From: Sulfonitrofixus sp039714575
Lineage (GTDB): Bacteria; Campylobacterota; Campylobacteria; Campylobacterales; Sulfurimonadaceae
Assembly (NCBI GenBank): GCA_039714575.1
Contig: JBDLJE010000019.1
Span: forward strand, 1 to 30,145
DNA: 30,145 bases
Reading direction: 5' to 3'
The position numbers were made by a program, and so were the translations under genes. Position 1 is the first letter of the stretch. Every line of letters begins with the position of its first letter. The notes below the pieces were generated by a model that saw nothing but the letters and a program-made list of their open reading frames with translations, had not been told where the DNA came from and searched no databases. Shown piece after piece: positions 1-8,244 of this stretch.

Positions 1-48
1 AACCTTCGGTTCTTTATTGATGTCCAAGCCTTCGGTGATGCTTCGCAT
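1..48 (-). CDS. possible 5' end of a gene running off the left edge
   Basis: A minus-strand reading frame opens with ATG at 48-46 and stays open for 16 codons to the window edge (MRSITEGLDINKEPKV). A GAAGG Shine-Dalgarno-like stretch lies 4 nt before the ATG, and the frame begins downstream of the argS terminator. Too little is visible to name a product. The same stretch carries three copies of ACCGAAGG (minus strand), so it could also be non-coding repeat sequence. Confidence 0.25.
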   Translation of the reverse strand, partial: MRSITEGLDINKEPKV

Positions 49-71
49 AACACCTTCGGTTTCGTTCGCTG

Positions 72-93
72 AAAAGCCCAGAAATGGGCTTTT
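72..93 (-). terminator. intrinsic terminator downstream of argS
   Basis: AAAAGCCCA and TGGGCTTTT form a perfect 9 bp stem around a 4 nt loop, starting 12 nt after the argS stop codon. The T-rich arm gives a U-run on the minus-strand transcript. The arms are A/T-tailed on both sides, so it could also work in the other direction. Confidence 0.8.
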
Positions 94-105
94 CCTATCG
101 CGAAC

Positions 106-1686
106 TCACATCCTATCTTTAGCGGTGATTCCTAACATTGAAAGTCCTGTACGCAGTGAGAGTGCGACGACAAGGAAAAGTTTAAGCAGTTTTGCTTCAT
201 CTTCTTCACCGATGATGCGGTAGTCGTAGTAGAACTTGTGCAGTCTTGCTGCTAAAGATTTCAGATACTCCGGCACCTTTTGGACTTGACGCGACACAAA
301 GGCATCTTCGATCACTTCCGGAAGAAGCAGCGCTTCAAAAAGAAGGCCGTCTGCATCCTCGTTAAGACCTTTAAGATCACTCTTCATAATATCGTCTATA
401 GAGAGTTCGCTTTTACTCAGTATCGTCTGAATACGTGCATGTGCATAGTTGATGTAGTAGATAGGGTTTGAACTGTCTTCTTTTTTCAACTCGTTGACAT
501 CGAACTCCAGAGGCGTATCGCTCTTTTTACTGGCAAAGATAAAACGAAGTGCATCCGCGCCGATCTCTTCGACGATATCACTCATCAAGATAACATTACC
601 GGCGCGTTTACTCATCTTGTACGGTTCGCCGTCTTTAAGCAGGCTGACCATCTGTGAAAGCTGTACCTCGAGTCTCTTGCTGTCATAACCCAAGAACTCA
701 GTCGCTGCTTTGACACGAGGGATGTAACCGTGGTGGTCGGCACCCCAGATGTTGATGTGGTGATGATAGCCGCGTTCGAACTTTTGGTTATGGTAGACAA
801 TGTCACCTGCCAAGTAAGTCGGACGGCCGTCTTCACGGACAACAACACGGTCTTTCTCATCTTCATGCTCACTGGAACGGATCCAGATCTTGTCTTCAGA
901 CGTGTAGACATTCTCACCCATCTTAGCCATAACACGGTCCCAGTCATCATAAAGAGAGGCTTCTGAGACAAAGGTGTCAAAATGGATGTTGGCGTCAGCA
1001 AGATCACTGACAATGATCTCCATCACCTTGTCTTTTGCCCAGAGGGCCAGCTCTTTTTGACGGCTATCGTCATTAAAGATATCGCTGCCAAACACCTCGG
1101 CTGCATCTTTGGCAAGTGCACTCATGTACTCACCGCGATAGAAACTCTCAGGGTATTCGACCTCTTCATTTAAGATCGATGTACGCCCCTCCAGCTGGAT
1201 AGAGTGCCCCAAAAGGTCGATCTGGTTACCGGCATCATTGACATAATACTCTGCCGTAATATCAAAGCCGAGTTTACGGCCCAGACGAAGCAGTGTGTCT
1301 CCATAGACCGCACCGCGTGCATGGCCGATGTGCAGTGGTCCTGTCGGGTTTGCACTGACAAATTCAAGAAGGATCTTTTCATCTTCGCCGATAGAACCGA
1401 AGGTCTCTTCATTATCCAAGGCCCATGAAGCGTACTCATCCAGAAATGATTCGGATAGACGCAGGTTGATATACCCTTTTACCGATTCGACTGCTGAGAA
1501 CATAGCATCTTCACCAAACGATGAAGCCAGCTCTTCAGCAATGATCATAGGCGATTTACGGAGTTCTTTTGCGAGGGAAAATGCGATTGGAGTTGCGAAG
1601 TGGCCAAAAGAGCGATCTTTTGGTTTTTCTAAAACAACATCTCGTTCAAACTGCTCTCTAAGGAGCGCTGCAACACGTTGTTTCAA
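106..1686 (-). CDS. argS: arginyl-tRNA synthetase
   Basis: Class I aminoacyl-tRNA synthetase that charges tRNA-Arg in the cytosol. The HIGH signature (GPLHIGHARG) lies near residues 116-125 and the KMSKR loop near 356-360. An N-terminal Arg-tRNA-synthetase additional domain (SFGHFATPIAFSLAKEL) precedes the catalytic fold, and a DALR-type anticodon-binding domain follows to the C-terminus. At 526 residues it matches the family's usual length. The start is a TTG at 1686-1684, only 2 nt after the tatA stop; no later ATG would keep the conserved N-terminal domain. No clear Shine-Dalgarno sequence precedes it, so translation is probably coupled to tatA. A terminator follows at 72-93. The tatA-argS neighbourhood is, to my knowledge, also found in other Campylobacterota. 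Confidence 0.96.
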   Translation of the reverse strand: MKQRVAALLREQFERDVVLEKPKDRSFGHFATPIAFSLAKELRKSPMIIAEELASSFGEDAMFSAVESVKGYINLRLSESFLDEYASWALDNEETFGSIGEDEKILLEFVSANPTGPLHIGHARGAVYGDTLLRLGRKLGFDITAEYYVNDAGNQIDLLGHSIQLEGRTSILNEEVEYPESFYRGEYMSALAKDAAEVFGSDIFNDDSRQKELALWAKDKVMEIIVSDLADANIHFDTFVSEASLYDDWDRVMAKMGENVYTSEDKIWIRSSEHEDEKDRVVVREDGRPTYLAGDIVYHNQKFERGYHHHINIWGADHHGYIPRVKAATEFLGYDSKRLEVQLSQMVSLLKDGEPYKMSKRAGNVILMSDIVEEIGADALRFIFASKKSDTPLEFDVNELKKEDSSNPIYYINYAHARIQTILSKSELSIDDIMKSDLKGLNEDADGLLFEALLLPEVIEDAFVSRQVQKVPEYLKSLAARLHKFYYDYRIIGEEDEAKLLKLFLVVALSLRTGLSMLGITAKDRM

Positions 1687-1688
1687 TG

Positions 1689-1940
1689 TTAAGCTTGTTT
1701 TGTGTCTTTAGGTGCCTCAGTTGATGCACCCTCTTCAGAACCTTCTACTTTTTTAGGCTCTTCTTTTTCTGTATCGTCTTTAGCGACTTCTGTCTCATCA
1801 TCATCTTTAACAGACTTTTTAAAGTTGCGAATACCTTCACCTAGACCTTTTGCAAGTTGCGGGATCTTTTTACCGCCGAAAAGAAGCAGTACAACTGCAA
1901 GAATTAAAATAAGTTCAAACCCGCCTGGAATCTGTGGCAT
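1689..1940 (-). CDS. tatA: Sec-independent (Tat) translocase subunit TatA
   Basis: Pore-forming subunit of the twin-arginine translocase, which exports folded proteins across the inner membrane. The 83-residue protein has the family layout: a short periplasmic N-terminus, one transmembrane helix (about residues 9-21, LILILAVVLLLFG), the FGGKKIPQLAKGLGEGI hinge and amphipathic helix, then an acidic/lysine-rich cytoplasmic tail rich in Glu and Asp. AAGGAG sits 5 nt before the ATG, a strong ribosome binding site. It is almost contiguous with argS (2 nt gap), so the two are co-transcribed. TatB and TatC are not in the window. TatE is the only realistic alternative name. Confidence 0.93.
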   Translation of the reverse strand: MPQIPGGFELILILAVVLLLFGGKKIPQLAKGLGEGIRNFKKSVKDDDETEVAKDDTEKEEPKKVEGSEEGASTEAPKDTKQA

Positions 1941-1988
1941 TAGGTCTCCTTCATAATCAAAATATTGCCCGAAGTATAACTGTTGGAT

Positions 1989-2044
1989 GCTGTAATAGGG
2001 CTAAAGCTTCTTTGATATCTATAAAGTTGGCTTTAGAACACAGC
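1989..2044 (-). other. hairpin in the spacer upstream of tatA
   Basis: CTAAAGC (2001-2007) pairs with GCTTTAG (2030-2036), and GCTGT (1989-1993) with ACAGC (2040-2044), giving a two-part hairpin in the spacer between the 114-residue ORF and tatA. There is no U-run beside it, so a terminator is not supported. Its role is unknown; it may be an attenuator or processing site. Confidence 0.4.
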
Positions 2045-2067
2045 TCTATAGAGGCAGCAGCGCCGTT

Positions 2068-2412
2068 TTAAAGTTCTTTTAGTACCTGCTGAATACGTGC
2101 TAGAACCTCTTTTATCTTCTCAGGAAAAGTAAACAGCTCACGCTTGATCGTGCTTGAGAGTTCGCCGCCGCTCTCGATCTCATTTAATATACCCATGATA
2201 TTACGCAGGTAGTTGCGCTGATAGTTGCAGGTGTTGCACACCTTCGTCTCTTCGCACATCCCTTCATTAAGTGCTACATACGCCTCTTCCACCGTTGAAG
2301 CGAGTTGCTCTATAAAACTTTTCTCTTTTAGCTGTAAGCCGTAATTCTGCGTGTTTACCATAGCTTCGATCTTCAGAAACTGCTTTTCGACTTCCTGTAT
2401 CGTCTCTTTCAT
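2068..2412 (-). CDS. small helical protein with a clustered-cysteine motif, function unknown
   Basis: A 114-residue protein that I do not recognise. Almost all of it looks helical and charged (a Glu/Lys-rich N-terminal third, then a C-terminal helix ending in KEVLARIQQVLKEL). There is no signal peptide or membrane segment. Three cysteines occur within about ten residues (MCEETKVCNTCNYQRN), including a CxxC pair, which could bind metal or be redox-active, but only one such cluster exists. It lies 66 nt after the DedA gene and 127 nt before tatA in the same leftward run. Coding likelihood is good because the frame is open, in line with its neighbours and internally conserved-looking. Function cannot be given. 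Confidence 0.7.
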   Translation of the reverse strand: MKETIQEVEKQFLKIEAMVNTQNYGLQLKEKSFIEQLASTVEEAYVALNEGMCEETKVCNTCNYQRNYLRNIMGILNEIESGGELSSTIKRELFTFPEKIKEVLARIQQVLKEL

Positions 2413-2478
2413 AATAATTCCTTATACATCTTAGTTCGCCAACAGTATAGAACTATATAAATGAGAAAGAGCTAAAAA

Positions 2479-3090
2479 CTACTGATCTGTACTGTTTTGA
2501 GATTTCAGACGGCGGATATAGATAAAAACAAGCACCGCCAACGTTCCTAGTATGGCTAAAGTGATCTGATGCAGATAGGTCGTGATCAGCTCCTCGTTCT
2601 CTCCTAAAATATATCCCAGCACGATCAGGACCATGCTCCAGATACCCGCACCCAGAGCGGTATAGAAAGTAAACGGCAGCAGCGGCATTTTGGAGAGTCC
2701 CGCCGGGATAGAGATGAGTTGACGTATTCCGGGGATAAGGCGGCCGGTAAAGGTTGAGATAGGACCATGTTTTTGAAAATAGGTCTCCATCTTGTCCATG
2801 GCACTGTTGGAGATAAAAAAATATTTCCCAAACTGCATCAAAAGGCGTCTTCCAATGACCAATGCACCGAAATAGTTTATAAAGGCCCCGGCCAAAGAGC
2901 CAAAAAGTGCTGCTAAAAAGATGGCTATGATATTCATTTCACCTTGTTGGGCCAGATACCCGGCAGGGATCAAGACCACTTCACTTGGAAAAGGGATAAA
3001 AGAGCTCTCAACCATCATGAGAAGAAAGATCCCCGTGTACCCCATGTCCAAAATGTTCTGGACAAGCCACTGTACAAATTCAGCTAACAT
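2479..3090 (-). CDS. DedA-family (VTT/SNARE-associated domain) inner-membrane protein
   Basis: DedA proteins are polytopic inner-membrane proteins; members are linked to lipid-carrier flipping (undecaprenyl phosphate, phosphatidylethanolamine) and membrane homeostasis. The 203-residue protein shows the family signatures: FPSEVVLIPAGYLA near residues 33-46 and GRLIPGIRQLISIPAGLSKM near residues 116-135, the latter carrying the conserved Arg-Pro-x-x-Arg region and Gly. About five hydrophobic segments are visible, and the tail is basic (RRLKSQNS). The start overlaps the end of murG by 11 nt, indicating coupled expression with the peptidoglycan genes murG and ftsW. An undecaprenyl-phosphate recycling role would fit those neighbours, but that is inference. 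Confidence 0.87.
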   Translation of the reverse strand: MLAEFVQWLVQNILDMGYTGIFLLMMVESSFIPFPSEVVLIPAGYLAQQGEMNIIAIFLAALFGSLAGAFINYFGALVIGRRLLMQFGKYFFISNSAMDKMETYFQKHGPISTFTGRLIPGIRQLISIPAGLSKMPLLPFTFYTALGAGIWSMVLIVLGYILGENEELITTYLHQITLAILGTLAVLVFIYIRRLKSQNSTDQ

Positions 3091-4105
3091 CTAAACTCTC
3101 CTCTATATTGTCAATGATGGCGGCCGCCCCGCCTTTGTGACTAAGTGCCATCAATCCGCGGCTCTTCTCTTCAAGGTCACTCTCCAAGATAGCCAGCAGG
3201 TTACGTGAATACGACTCGCTCTCACGATATGACCAGACCAAGCCTTTATCGACAAGATACTTTGCATTATAAAACTGGTGGTCACCTGCCGCATAAGGGT
3301 ACGGTACGAACAGTGCCGGCAAGCCGTTTGCCGTCACCTCCCAAAGGGTACTGGCACCGGCACGGCTGACCGTCAGATCGGCACGTTCTATTAACGCGGG
3401 AAGCTCTTTGGTGAAACTGTAGAGTTCAACATCCAGTTTTTGGTCTTTATAGGCTTTTTGTACACGCTCAAAGTCGCGTTCGCCGCACTGATGGATAACC
3501 TTAATACCTTTAGCCACACAGACGGCTGCCGTCTCTAATGCAAGATCGTTGATAAACTTCGCACCTTGGGAACCGCCTAAAAAGGCGATGGTCTTGATCT
3601 CTTTTCGAAGGCGGGCTGTCAAAAAAAACACATCTCGTATCGGATAATCTTTGACCGGTGAGTTTTCATCGTAAGAGCTGTAAAAAGCACGCGCATACGG
3701 TTTCATCATGGTGTTCAAACGTCCCATAACGGCATTTTGTTCATGGATAAAGAAAGGTATCTGTTTTGTATAGGCAGCGAAGGTTGCTGCCGCAGCGGAG
3801 TATCCGCCGACAGAGATCACGGCTTCGATCTTCTCCTGTTTCAATATCTTACGCGACTTTAAGACCGCACGAAAGATCTTGAAGAGTGCCCACACTTTAG
3901 CGAGGTACTTTCGGTTGACGACCCCGCTGGTGTCGAGAAAATGCCGCTTTTCAAAACGCATCTCCTCTTCGAACCAAGCCCTGTCCTGACCCGAGGTCGA
4001 ACCGATATAGATCGCCTCATGTCCCTTCTCTTTCAATGCTTCCAAAAGTGCTGCCGCAATGGCCAGATGCCCGCCTGTTCCGCCGCCTGTTATCGCTACT
4101 CTCAT
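3080..4105 (-). CDS. murG: UDP-GlcNAc:lipid I N-acetylglucosaminyltransferase MurG
   Basis: Peripheral membrane glycosyltransferase (GT28) that converts lipid I to lipid II at the cytoplasmic face. Visible motifs are the N-terminal glycine loop GGGTGGH (residues 7-13), ISVGGYSA, FIHEQNAVMGRLN, the second glycine loop FLGGSQGAKFIN, and the donor-binding signature DLTVSRAGASTLWEVTANG followed by LFVPYPYAAGDHQ. The 341-residue length is normal. It starts one base after the ftsW stop and overlaps the DedA gene by 11 nt, so ftsW-murG-dedA are translated as a unit. The glycosyltransferase lies directly after the lipid II polymerase gene, in keeping with their consecutive roles in septal peptidoglycan synthesis. 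Confidence 0.97.
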   Translation of the reverse strand: MRVAITGGGTGGHLAIAAALLEALKEKGHEAIYIGSTSGQDRAWFEEEMRFEKRHFLDTSGVVNRKYLAKVWALFKIFRAVLKSRKILKQEKIEAVISVGGYSAAAATFAAYTKQIPFFIHEQNAVMGRLNTMMKPYARAFYSSYDENSPVKDYPIRDVFFLTARLRKEIKTIAFLGGSQGAKFINDLALETAAVCVAKGIKVIHQCGERDFERVQKAYKDQKLDVELYSFTKELPALIERADLTVSRAGASTLWEVTANGLPALFVPYPYAAGDHQFYNAKYLVDKGLVWSYRESESYSRNLLAILESDLEEKSRGLMALSHKGGAAAIIDNIEESLDVS

Positions 4106-4106
4106 C

Positions 4107-5279
4107 TTATCCCTGACTTTTTAACTTAATTTTGCGTGAGGCCATCAAGACCATACCGATGCCGACCGCTGCTGCGATCATTGCCGAGCCGCCATAACTT
4201 AAAAACGGCACCGAGATGCCTTTTATCGGTGTGATCCCGCTGATACCGAAGGCGTTGATCAAAAAGGTAAAGGCAATGACCAGACCGGTACCGATACTGA
4301 AAAGATAACTTTTTTCATCCTCACTGCGGTTGGCGATCATAAAGATGCGCTGCAAGATGGCTAAAAAGACCAGTGTCACCAGCAGCACTCCGAGAAAACC
4401 GAACTCCTCTGCAATACCTGCCAGAACAAAGTCCGTATGCACCTCCGACAAAAAGCCCAGTTTAAAGGTGCCGTTAGCCAGACCGGAGCCAAAAAGGCCG
4501 CCGTTATTGATGGCGTTAAGCGAGTGCGATATCTGATAAGGTTCAGAAAAACTCTCGACATGCAGTTTACTCAGCAGCCAGCTTGGCAGAAAAGGTTCCA
4601 GCTGTGTCTGGGCCAAAGACCACCAGGATTTGATCCGGGCGATCCGATGCTCCTCTGTAAAGATAAAAATAAGAAAAAAGACCAAAGCACTGCCCATAAG
4701 CGTTATAAAGACCTTGCCGCTGCTGCCCGCAAATATCAGCATAAGCAGCAGCGCCATGCTCAGTACAACGACTTGACCGAGGTCTTTTTGCGTCACAGCG
4801 ATGAGCCCCATCACAAACACAAAAAAGACCAGGTAGGGGGCCAGACGTAAAAATTCCTGCTTAAGACCCATCCCGCCGTGGTGTCCCAGTTTTCGCGAAA
4901 AACTCCACGCCAGAAAGTAGACAAACCCCACTTTAAAAAACTCTACCGGTGCCAAAGAGAAGCCCGCTATTTTGATCCACCGTTTTGCACCGCCCACTTC
5001 ACTTACTATGCTTACAGGCATAAAAGGCATTGCGAGCATCAAGGCAAGACTGCCGGCAAACAGAGTAAGACCCAAGCGCTTTAACCAGACATCCGGGTCA
5101 AGCTGAGAAAGTGTCCACATGATAAGAATAGAGAGCAGACCAAAAGCAGACTGCCGGATCACAAAATGAAAATCACTGTAACCCAAAAAGACAACGATGT
5201 AGCTCGAAAGTGAGTAAGAGAAGATAATACTGATACCTATAAGCAGTACAGTCAAGATAAAAAGTTGTCGGTCAGCCAT
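4107..5279 (-). CDS. ftsW: FtsW-type SEDS peptidoglycan polymerase
   Basis: SEDS-family integral membrane glycosyltransferase that polymerises lipid II at the division septum together with a class B PBP. The 390-residue protein has around ten hydrophobic segments and the SEDS motifs GGAKRWIKIAGFSLAPVEFFK (about residues 97-117), QKDLGQVVVL, the long periplasmic loop ending in NAINNGGLFGSGLANG, AEEFGFLG, and the C-terminal GISVPFLSYGGSAMIA. RodA is the main alternative; the adjacent murG and the nearby ftsI favour FtsW. A weak TAAAAT-like -10 and a GGA ribosome binding site precede the ATG. It is the first gene of the ftsW-murG-dedA run. Confidence 0.92.
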   Translation of the reverse strand: MADRQLFILTVLLIGISIIFSYSLSSYIVVFLGYSDFHFVIRQSAFGLLSILIMWTLSQLDPDVWLKRLGLTLFAGSLALMLAMPFMPVSIVSEVGGAKRWIKIAGFSLAPVEFFKVGFVYFLAWSFSRKLGHHGGMGLKQEFLRLAPYLVFFVFVMGLIAVTQKDLGQVVVLSMALLLMLIFAGSSGKVFITLMGSALVFFLIFIFTEEHRIARIKSWWSLAQTQLEPFLPSWLLSKLHVESFSEPYQISHSLNAINNGGLFGSGLANGTFKLGFLSEVHTDFVLAGIAEEFGFLGVLLVTLVFLAILQRIFMIANRSEDEKSYLFSIGTGLVIAFTFLINAFGISGITPIKGISVPFLSYGGSAMIAAAVGIGMVLMASRKIKLKSQG

Positions 5280-5352
5280 TATGTTCCAAAATTAGTTTTA
5301 GTGATGCTATTTTAGCGTTTTGCGATTGAATCTAGGGTTTTATAACGGCGCT

Positions 5353-6183
5353 TTACTTGCATTTGTGGTTTCCAAGTTCATAACTGCGATGTCCGTCAAA
5401 AAGCAGTGCATTGTCTTGCAGTTCAACCTCGATCATACGGTCCATCCCGTCATCGCCCTGAAGGATCAGCTGTTCATTTTCAACCGACCATGTTCCAAGT
5501 TTCTGCTCCTGGATACGGGACATTCCCCCAGCTACTGTTCGCTCTTCCAAGATCAGATATCGTCTGTTTGAACAGAGCCACAGTTCACGCTTGTCATCAT
5601 AAGCACCGTCACGTTTTATATAGGCTACATGGGCACCTTGTAGACGCATCTCCAAGTCCTGAAGAGCATTTTGCAGCTGTTTGGTCGGGGTAAAACTAAG
5701 TGCTTGAACGATGTTCATAGCTGTCGCCTTGATGCCGGTCTCATTTGCCTTGTCGTACTGTACTTTCATCACCACCGCTCTCTCCTGCGGTCCTAAAACA
5801 ACATAGAGCAAAACAGCGGCTCGGTCCTGACCGCCGTTTGAGCTGTACGCCCTGCTGTAAATACGGGAGCTGAGTTTTATAATGCGTTCTTGAGGAAAGA
5901 TCTTAATATTTTTGTTCAGATAGTGGGGTTCGTTCAGATAGGTGATTGCCTCTGAGGCATTTAAACTCTTTGAACGCAGAACCATGGTGTCTTTGCTTTC
6001 TTTCTGAAAAAGAACCAGGCCTTCACCTCTTTTTGCAACGGCCTCCCAACGGTAAGGAAGACCCATATTGACACCCAAATACGAGACCGTCAGCTTCTTC
6101 GGACCGACATAGTTTTTGTCCAGCTCCAGTTCAACTCCAATGAGCAGAGTGACAAATACAAAAAGACCTGCTAATACCCGCAT
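5353..6183 (-). CDS. exported protein of unknown function
   Basis: A 276-residue protein with an N-terminal hydrophobic signal-like segment (MRVLAGLFVFVTLLIGVELE), so probably periplasmic or membrane-anchored. The first half (residues 35-170) looks alpha/beta and contains no motif I recognise. The C-terminal 90 residues are rich in short beta-like stretches (ELWLCSNRRYLILEER, GTWSVENEQLILQGDDG) that resemble a small beta-barrel or lipocalin-like layout, but this is a visual impression only. A good GAAGGGG ribosome binding site precedes the ATG, with TATAGT as a possible -10 further up. It is divergent from ftsI and 73 nt upstream of ftsW on the same strand. The cell-wall context is suggestive; function is unknown. 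Confidence 0.75.
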   Translation of the reverse strand: MRVLAGLFVFVTLLIGVELELDKNYVGPKKLTVSYLGVNMGLPYRWEAVAKRGEGLVLFQKESKDTMVLRSKSLNASEAITYLNEPHYLNKNIKIFPQERIIKLSSRIYSRAYSSNGGQDRAAVLLYVVLGPQERAVVMKVQYDKANETGIKATAMNIVQALSFTPTKQLQNALQDLEMRLQGAHVAYIKRDGAYDDKRELWLCSNRRYLILEERTVAGGMSRIQEQKLGTWSVENEQLILQGDDGMDRMIEVELQDNALLFDGHRSYELGNHKCK

Positions 6184-6284
6184 CCGTATACCCCTTCTCT
6201 TCTATTACCAAACTATAACATAAAGCCATCAACAAATGCCTGTTTTTCCGAGATGTTTTAACGCCTCTCTAATGATATTCCAGC

Positions 6285-6303
6285 TATATTTTTGCATTAT
6301 AAA
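6285..6303 (+). promoter_or_regulatory. candidate -10 elements for ftsI
   Basis: TATATT at 6285-6290 and TATAAA at 6298-6303 lie 17-30 nt before the chosen ftsI ATG, within a T-rich stretch as is usual for Campylobacterota sigma70 promoters, which often lack a clear -35. The first is better placed, because the second would start transcription inside the AAGG ribosome binding site. Confidence 0.4.
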
Positions 6304-6319
6304 ACAAGGCAAGTTCCGT

Positions 6320-8074
6320 ATGGTAGACGATAATCACAAAAAGTCCAAGATCCTTCTGCTTTTTATCTTTATTGTTATCGGTTTTTTGATCTTTTTGAGC
6401 ACGATGCTCTATACTGCGCTCAAACCACGCCACCTTCCTCCTCTTTTCACCTCTGATACGACCAATGCGGAACGCGGCAGCATCATCAGTGCAGACGGTT
6501 TTCACCTGGCCATCACCAAAAAAGTCTACAAGGCGATGATCAACACTAGAAATATCGATCCGGACAAAAAAGAGCTTTTTGTCCAGCTCTTCTCTATCTA
6601 CAGTGACATTCCCGTTAAGCAGATCCGTAAAAAACTGCGTAAAAAAGGGACTGTGACCCTGAGTTACAGTATCTCTGAACAGCACGCCCAATACTTGAAG
6701 ACCCTCGCTTACGAACTCCGCCGTCTCCATGTTTTTCAAGAGTACAAAACAGCCAGCGGCCGCCATATATTGCGGGGTCTGGACATCATCGAAAGCGGTG
6801 AAGCACGCATCTACCCCTACGGTAACCTGCTCACCCCGGTTATCGGTTATCCTAAAAAGTATGAAGACAACGGGTATACCCGTTCACACGGGATGAAAGG
6901 GATCGAACGCAATTACAACGAAGAGCTGACCCCGCAGAAAAACGGTCTTCAACGCGGTCTTCGTGATGTCAACGGGTATATGATCCTTAACGGAGAGAGC
7001 AAGACCGAATATGCGAAGAACGGCATGGACGTCAAACTTACGATCCCCGTTACGCTGCAATCTCGAGTCGAACAGATGTGCGATACGATGAAAGAGAAGA
7101 TGGGCGCACGACAGATCATGGTCACCGTCATGGAAGCAGAGACCGGAAAGATGCTGATCTTAGCCAGCTCCAACCGTTTCAAACCAAAAGATATCAGAAA
7201 AAAAGACATTCCCGCACTGCAGGTTCACGCTGTTGAGTACAGTTTTGAACCGGGCTCAGTTCTGAAACCCATTGTATTCGCACTTTTGATGAAACATGAA
7301 CAGGTCAACCCTTTCGAAGTGGTCAACGTCCATAACGGCCGTTTTAAGATCGGTAAGCGATGGATAACCGATGAGCACAAAGAGGACTACCTGAGTGCCG
7401 AAAATGTTATTGTCCACTCCTCTAACATCGGTATCGCACAGCTCGCGCAGCGTCTGAGAGCCAGTGACTACCACCAGGGTCTGATCGAATTCGGGTTTAC
7501 ACAGGCCTCCGGCATCGACTTGACCAATGAGTATAAAGGGAAGATCCCGAGTATGCGTCAGCTCAGCTCCGAGACCTACAAAGCCAGTGCCTCATACGGC
7601 TACGCCATGCGCGCCAACCTTGTACAGCTTCTCAAGGCCTATAACGTCTTCAACAACCACGGCCGCATGGTCACTCCGCGTCTGACGGATGAGTTGATCG
7701 AACAAAACGGCCGGAGGATCCCGCTTGAGTCTGAAGAGCCTGTCCAGCTTCTAAGCCCGGAGATCGCAGAACGGGTAAAACGTATCCTGATAAAAACTGC
7801 CGTTGAAGGCACCGGGCAGAAAGCTTTGGTGGACGGCATTGTCGTCGGCGGTAAGACGGGAACGGCACAGATCTCGGAAAAAGGCCGCTACCAGCAGAAG
7901 TACAACACCTCGTTTATCGGGTTTGCTGACGACGAACACAAAAACTACACCATAGGCGTCACCGTAGTACGACCAAAGATCGCCTACCGTTTCGCCGCAC
8001 AGAGCGCCGCCCCTATTTTCAAAAACACAGTTGAACTGATGATCGAAGAGGGGTATCTGACTCGTAAAGAGTAA
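6320..8074 (+). CDS. ftsI: class B penicillin-binding protein, septal transpeptidase FtsI/PBP3
   Basis: Membrane-anchored DD-transpeptidase that cross-links septal peptidoglycan and works with FtsW. One N-terminal transmembrane helix (about residues 9-32, rich in Leu/Ile/Phe) follows a charged cytoplasmic start. A dimerisation domain starts with ERGSIISADG (family: RGxIxDRxG). The three transpeptidase motifs are present: SxxK as SVLK in EPGSVLKP (about residue 312), SxN as SSN in VIVHSSNIGIAQ (about 367), and KTG in VGGKTGTAQ (about 511). I chose the ATG at 6320 (584 residues) because it has AAGG upstream and a lysine-rich start before the TM helix; an earlier in-frame ATG at 6236 would add 28 unlikely residues. 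The last two codons and the stop lie inside a 7-bp tandem repeat. Confidence 0.93.
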   Translation: MVDDNHKKSKILLLFIFIVIGFLIFLSTMLYTALKPRHLPPLFTSDTTNAERGSIISADGFHLAITKKVYKAMINTRNIDPDKKELFVQLFSIYSDIPVKQIRKKLRKKGTVTLSYSISEQHAQYLKTLAYELRRLHVFQEYKTASGRHILRGLDIIESGEARIYPYGNLLTPVIGYPKKYEDNGYTRSHGMKGIERNYNEELTPQKNGLQRGLRDVNGYMILNGESKTEYAKNGMDVKLTIPVTLQSRVEQMCDTMKEKMGARQIMVTVMEAETGKMLILASSNRFKPKDIRKKDIPALQVHAVEYSFEPGSVLKPIVFALLMKHEQVNPFEVVNVHNGRFKIGKRWITDEHKEDYLSAENVIVHSSNIGIAQLAQRLRASDYHQGLIEFGFTQASGIDLTNEYKGKIPSMRQLSSETYKASASYGYAMRANLVQLLKAYNVFNNHGRMVTPRLTDELIEQNGRRIPLESEEPVQLLSPEIAERVKRILIKTAVEGTGQKALVDGIVVGGKTGTAQISEKGRYQQKYNTSFIGFADDEHKNYTIGVTVVRPKIAYRFAAQSAAPIFKNTVELMIEEGYLTRKE

Positions 8075-8098
8075 AGAGTAAAGAGTAAAGAGTAAAGA
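8064..8098 (+). repeat. heptanucleotide tandem repeat (GTAAAGA)x5
   Basis: Five perfect GTAAAGA units run from inside the last codons of ftsI (the TAA stop is in the second unit) into the spacer. The array ends 37 nt before structured element 1. A comparable heptamer array, (GTTACAA)x4, precedes element 2. The sequence after both arrays is also similar (AAGATGGCGAA versus AAGATAGCGAA, then CATC), suggesting the array and element form one composite unit. Confidence 0.9.
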
Positions 8099-8135
8099 AA
8101 GATGGCGAAAGCTCATCTAAAAACCCCTATACAGG

Positions 8136-8244
8136 AAAAAGTTACAGATTTGGTGGGAGTTGTGCCGGATGTGAACCCGATAGCGCACTGCTGTGCGTGA
8201 AGAGGTGAACTCCGGTGCAAATCGCGCCGAAGCTGGAACTTTTT
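8136..8244. repeat. dispersed structured element, copy 1
   Basis: A 109-bp imperfect palindrome. The outer stem is AAAAAGTTACAG (8136-8147) with CTGGAACTTTTT (8233-8244), one mismatch. Inside lie a second stem (TTTGGTG with CGCCGAA), a third (GTGCCGGA with TCCGGTGC) and an apical hairpin GCGCAC-TGCT-GTGCGT. Copies 2 and 3 at 16162 and 16876 fold the same way with different stem sequences. The right end merges with the TAA stop of the minus-strand recombinase gene. T-runs leave the outer stem on both strands, so it may act as a bidirectional terminator between ftsI and the recombinase. Confidence 0.85.

Noticed and set aside
612..1013. A 133-codon minus-strand frame within argS, and similar frames inside fusA, rpoB and rpoC
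   Set aside because: They are out-of-frame shadows of strongly conserved genes, with biased composition and no homologous motifs.
6236..6319. An upstream ATG extending ftsI by 28 residues
   Set aside because: No ribosome binding site, the extra residues do not look like a PBP N-terminus, and the likely -10 sites lie inside the extension.
8064..8098. Short-spaced repeats as a possible CRISPR array
   Set aside because: Units are 7 nt with no spacers; they are simple tandem repeats. The same applies to 16100-16127.
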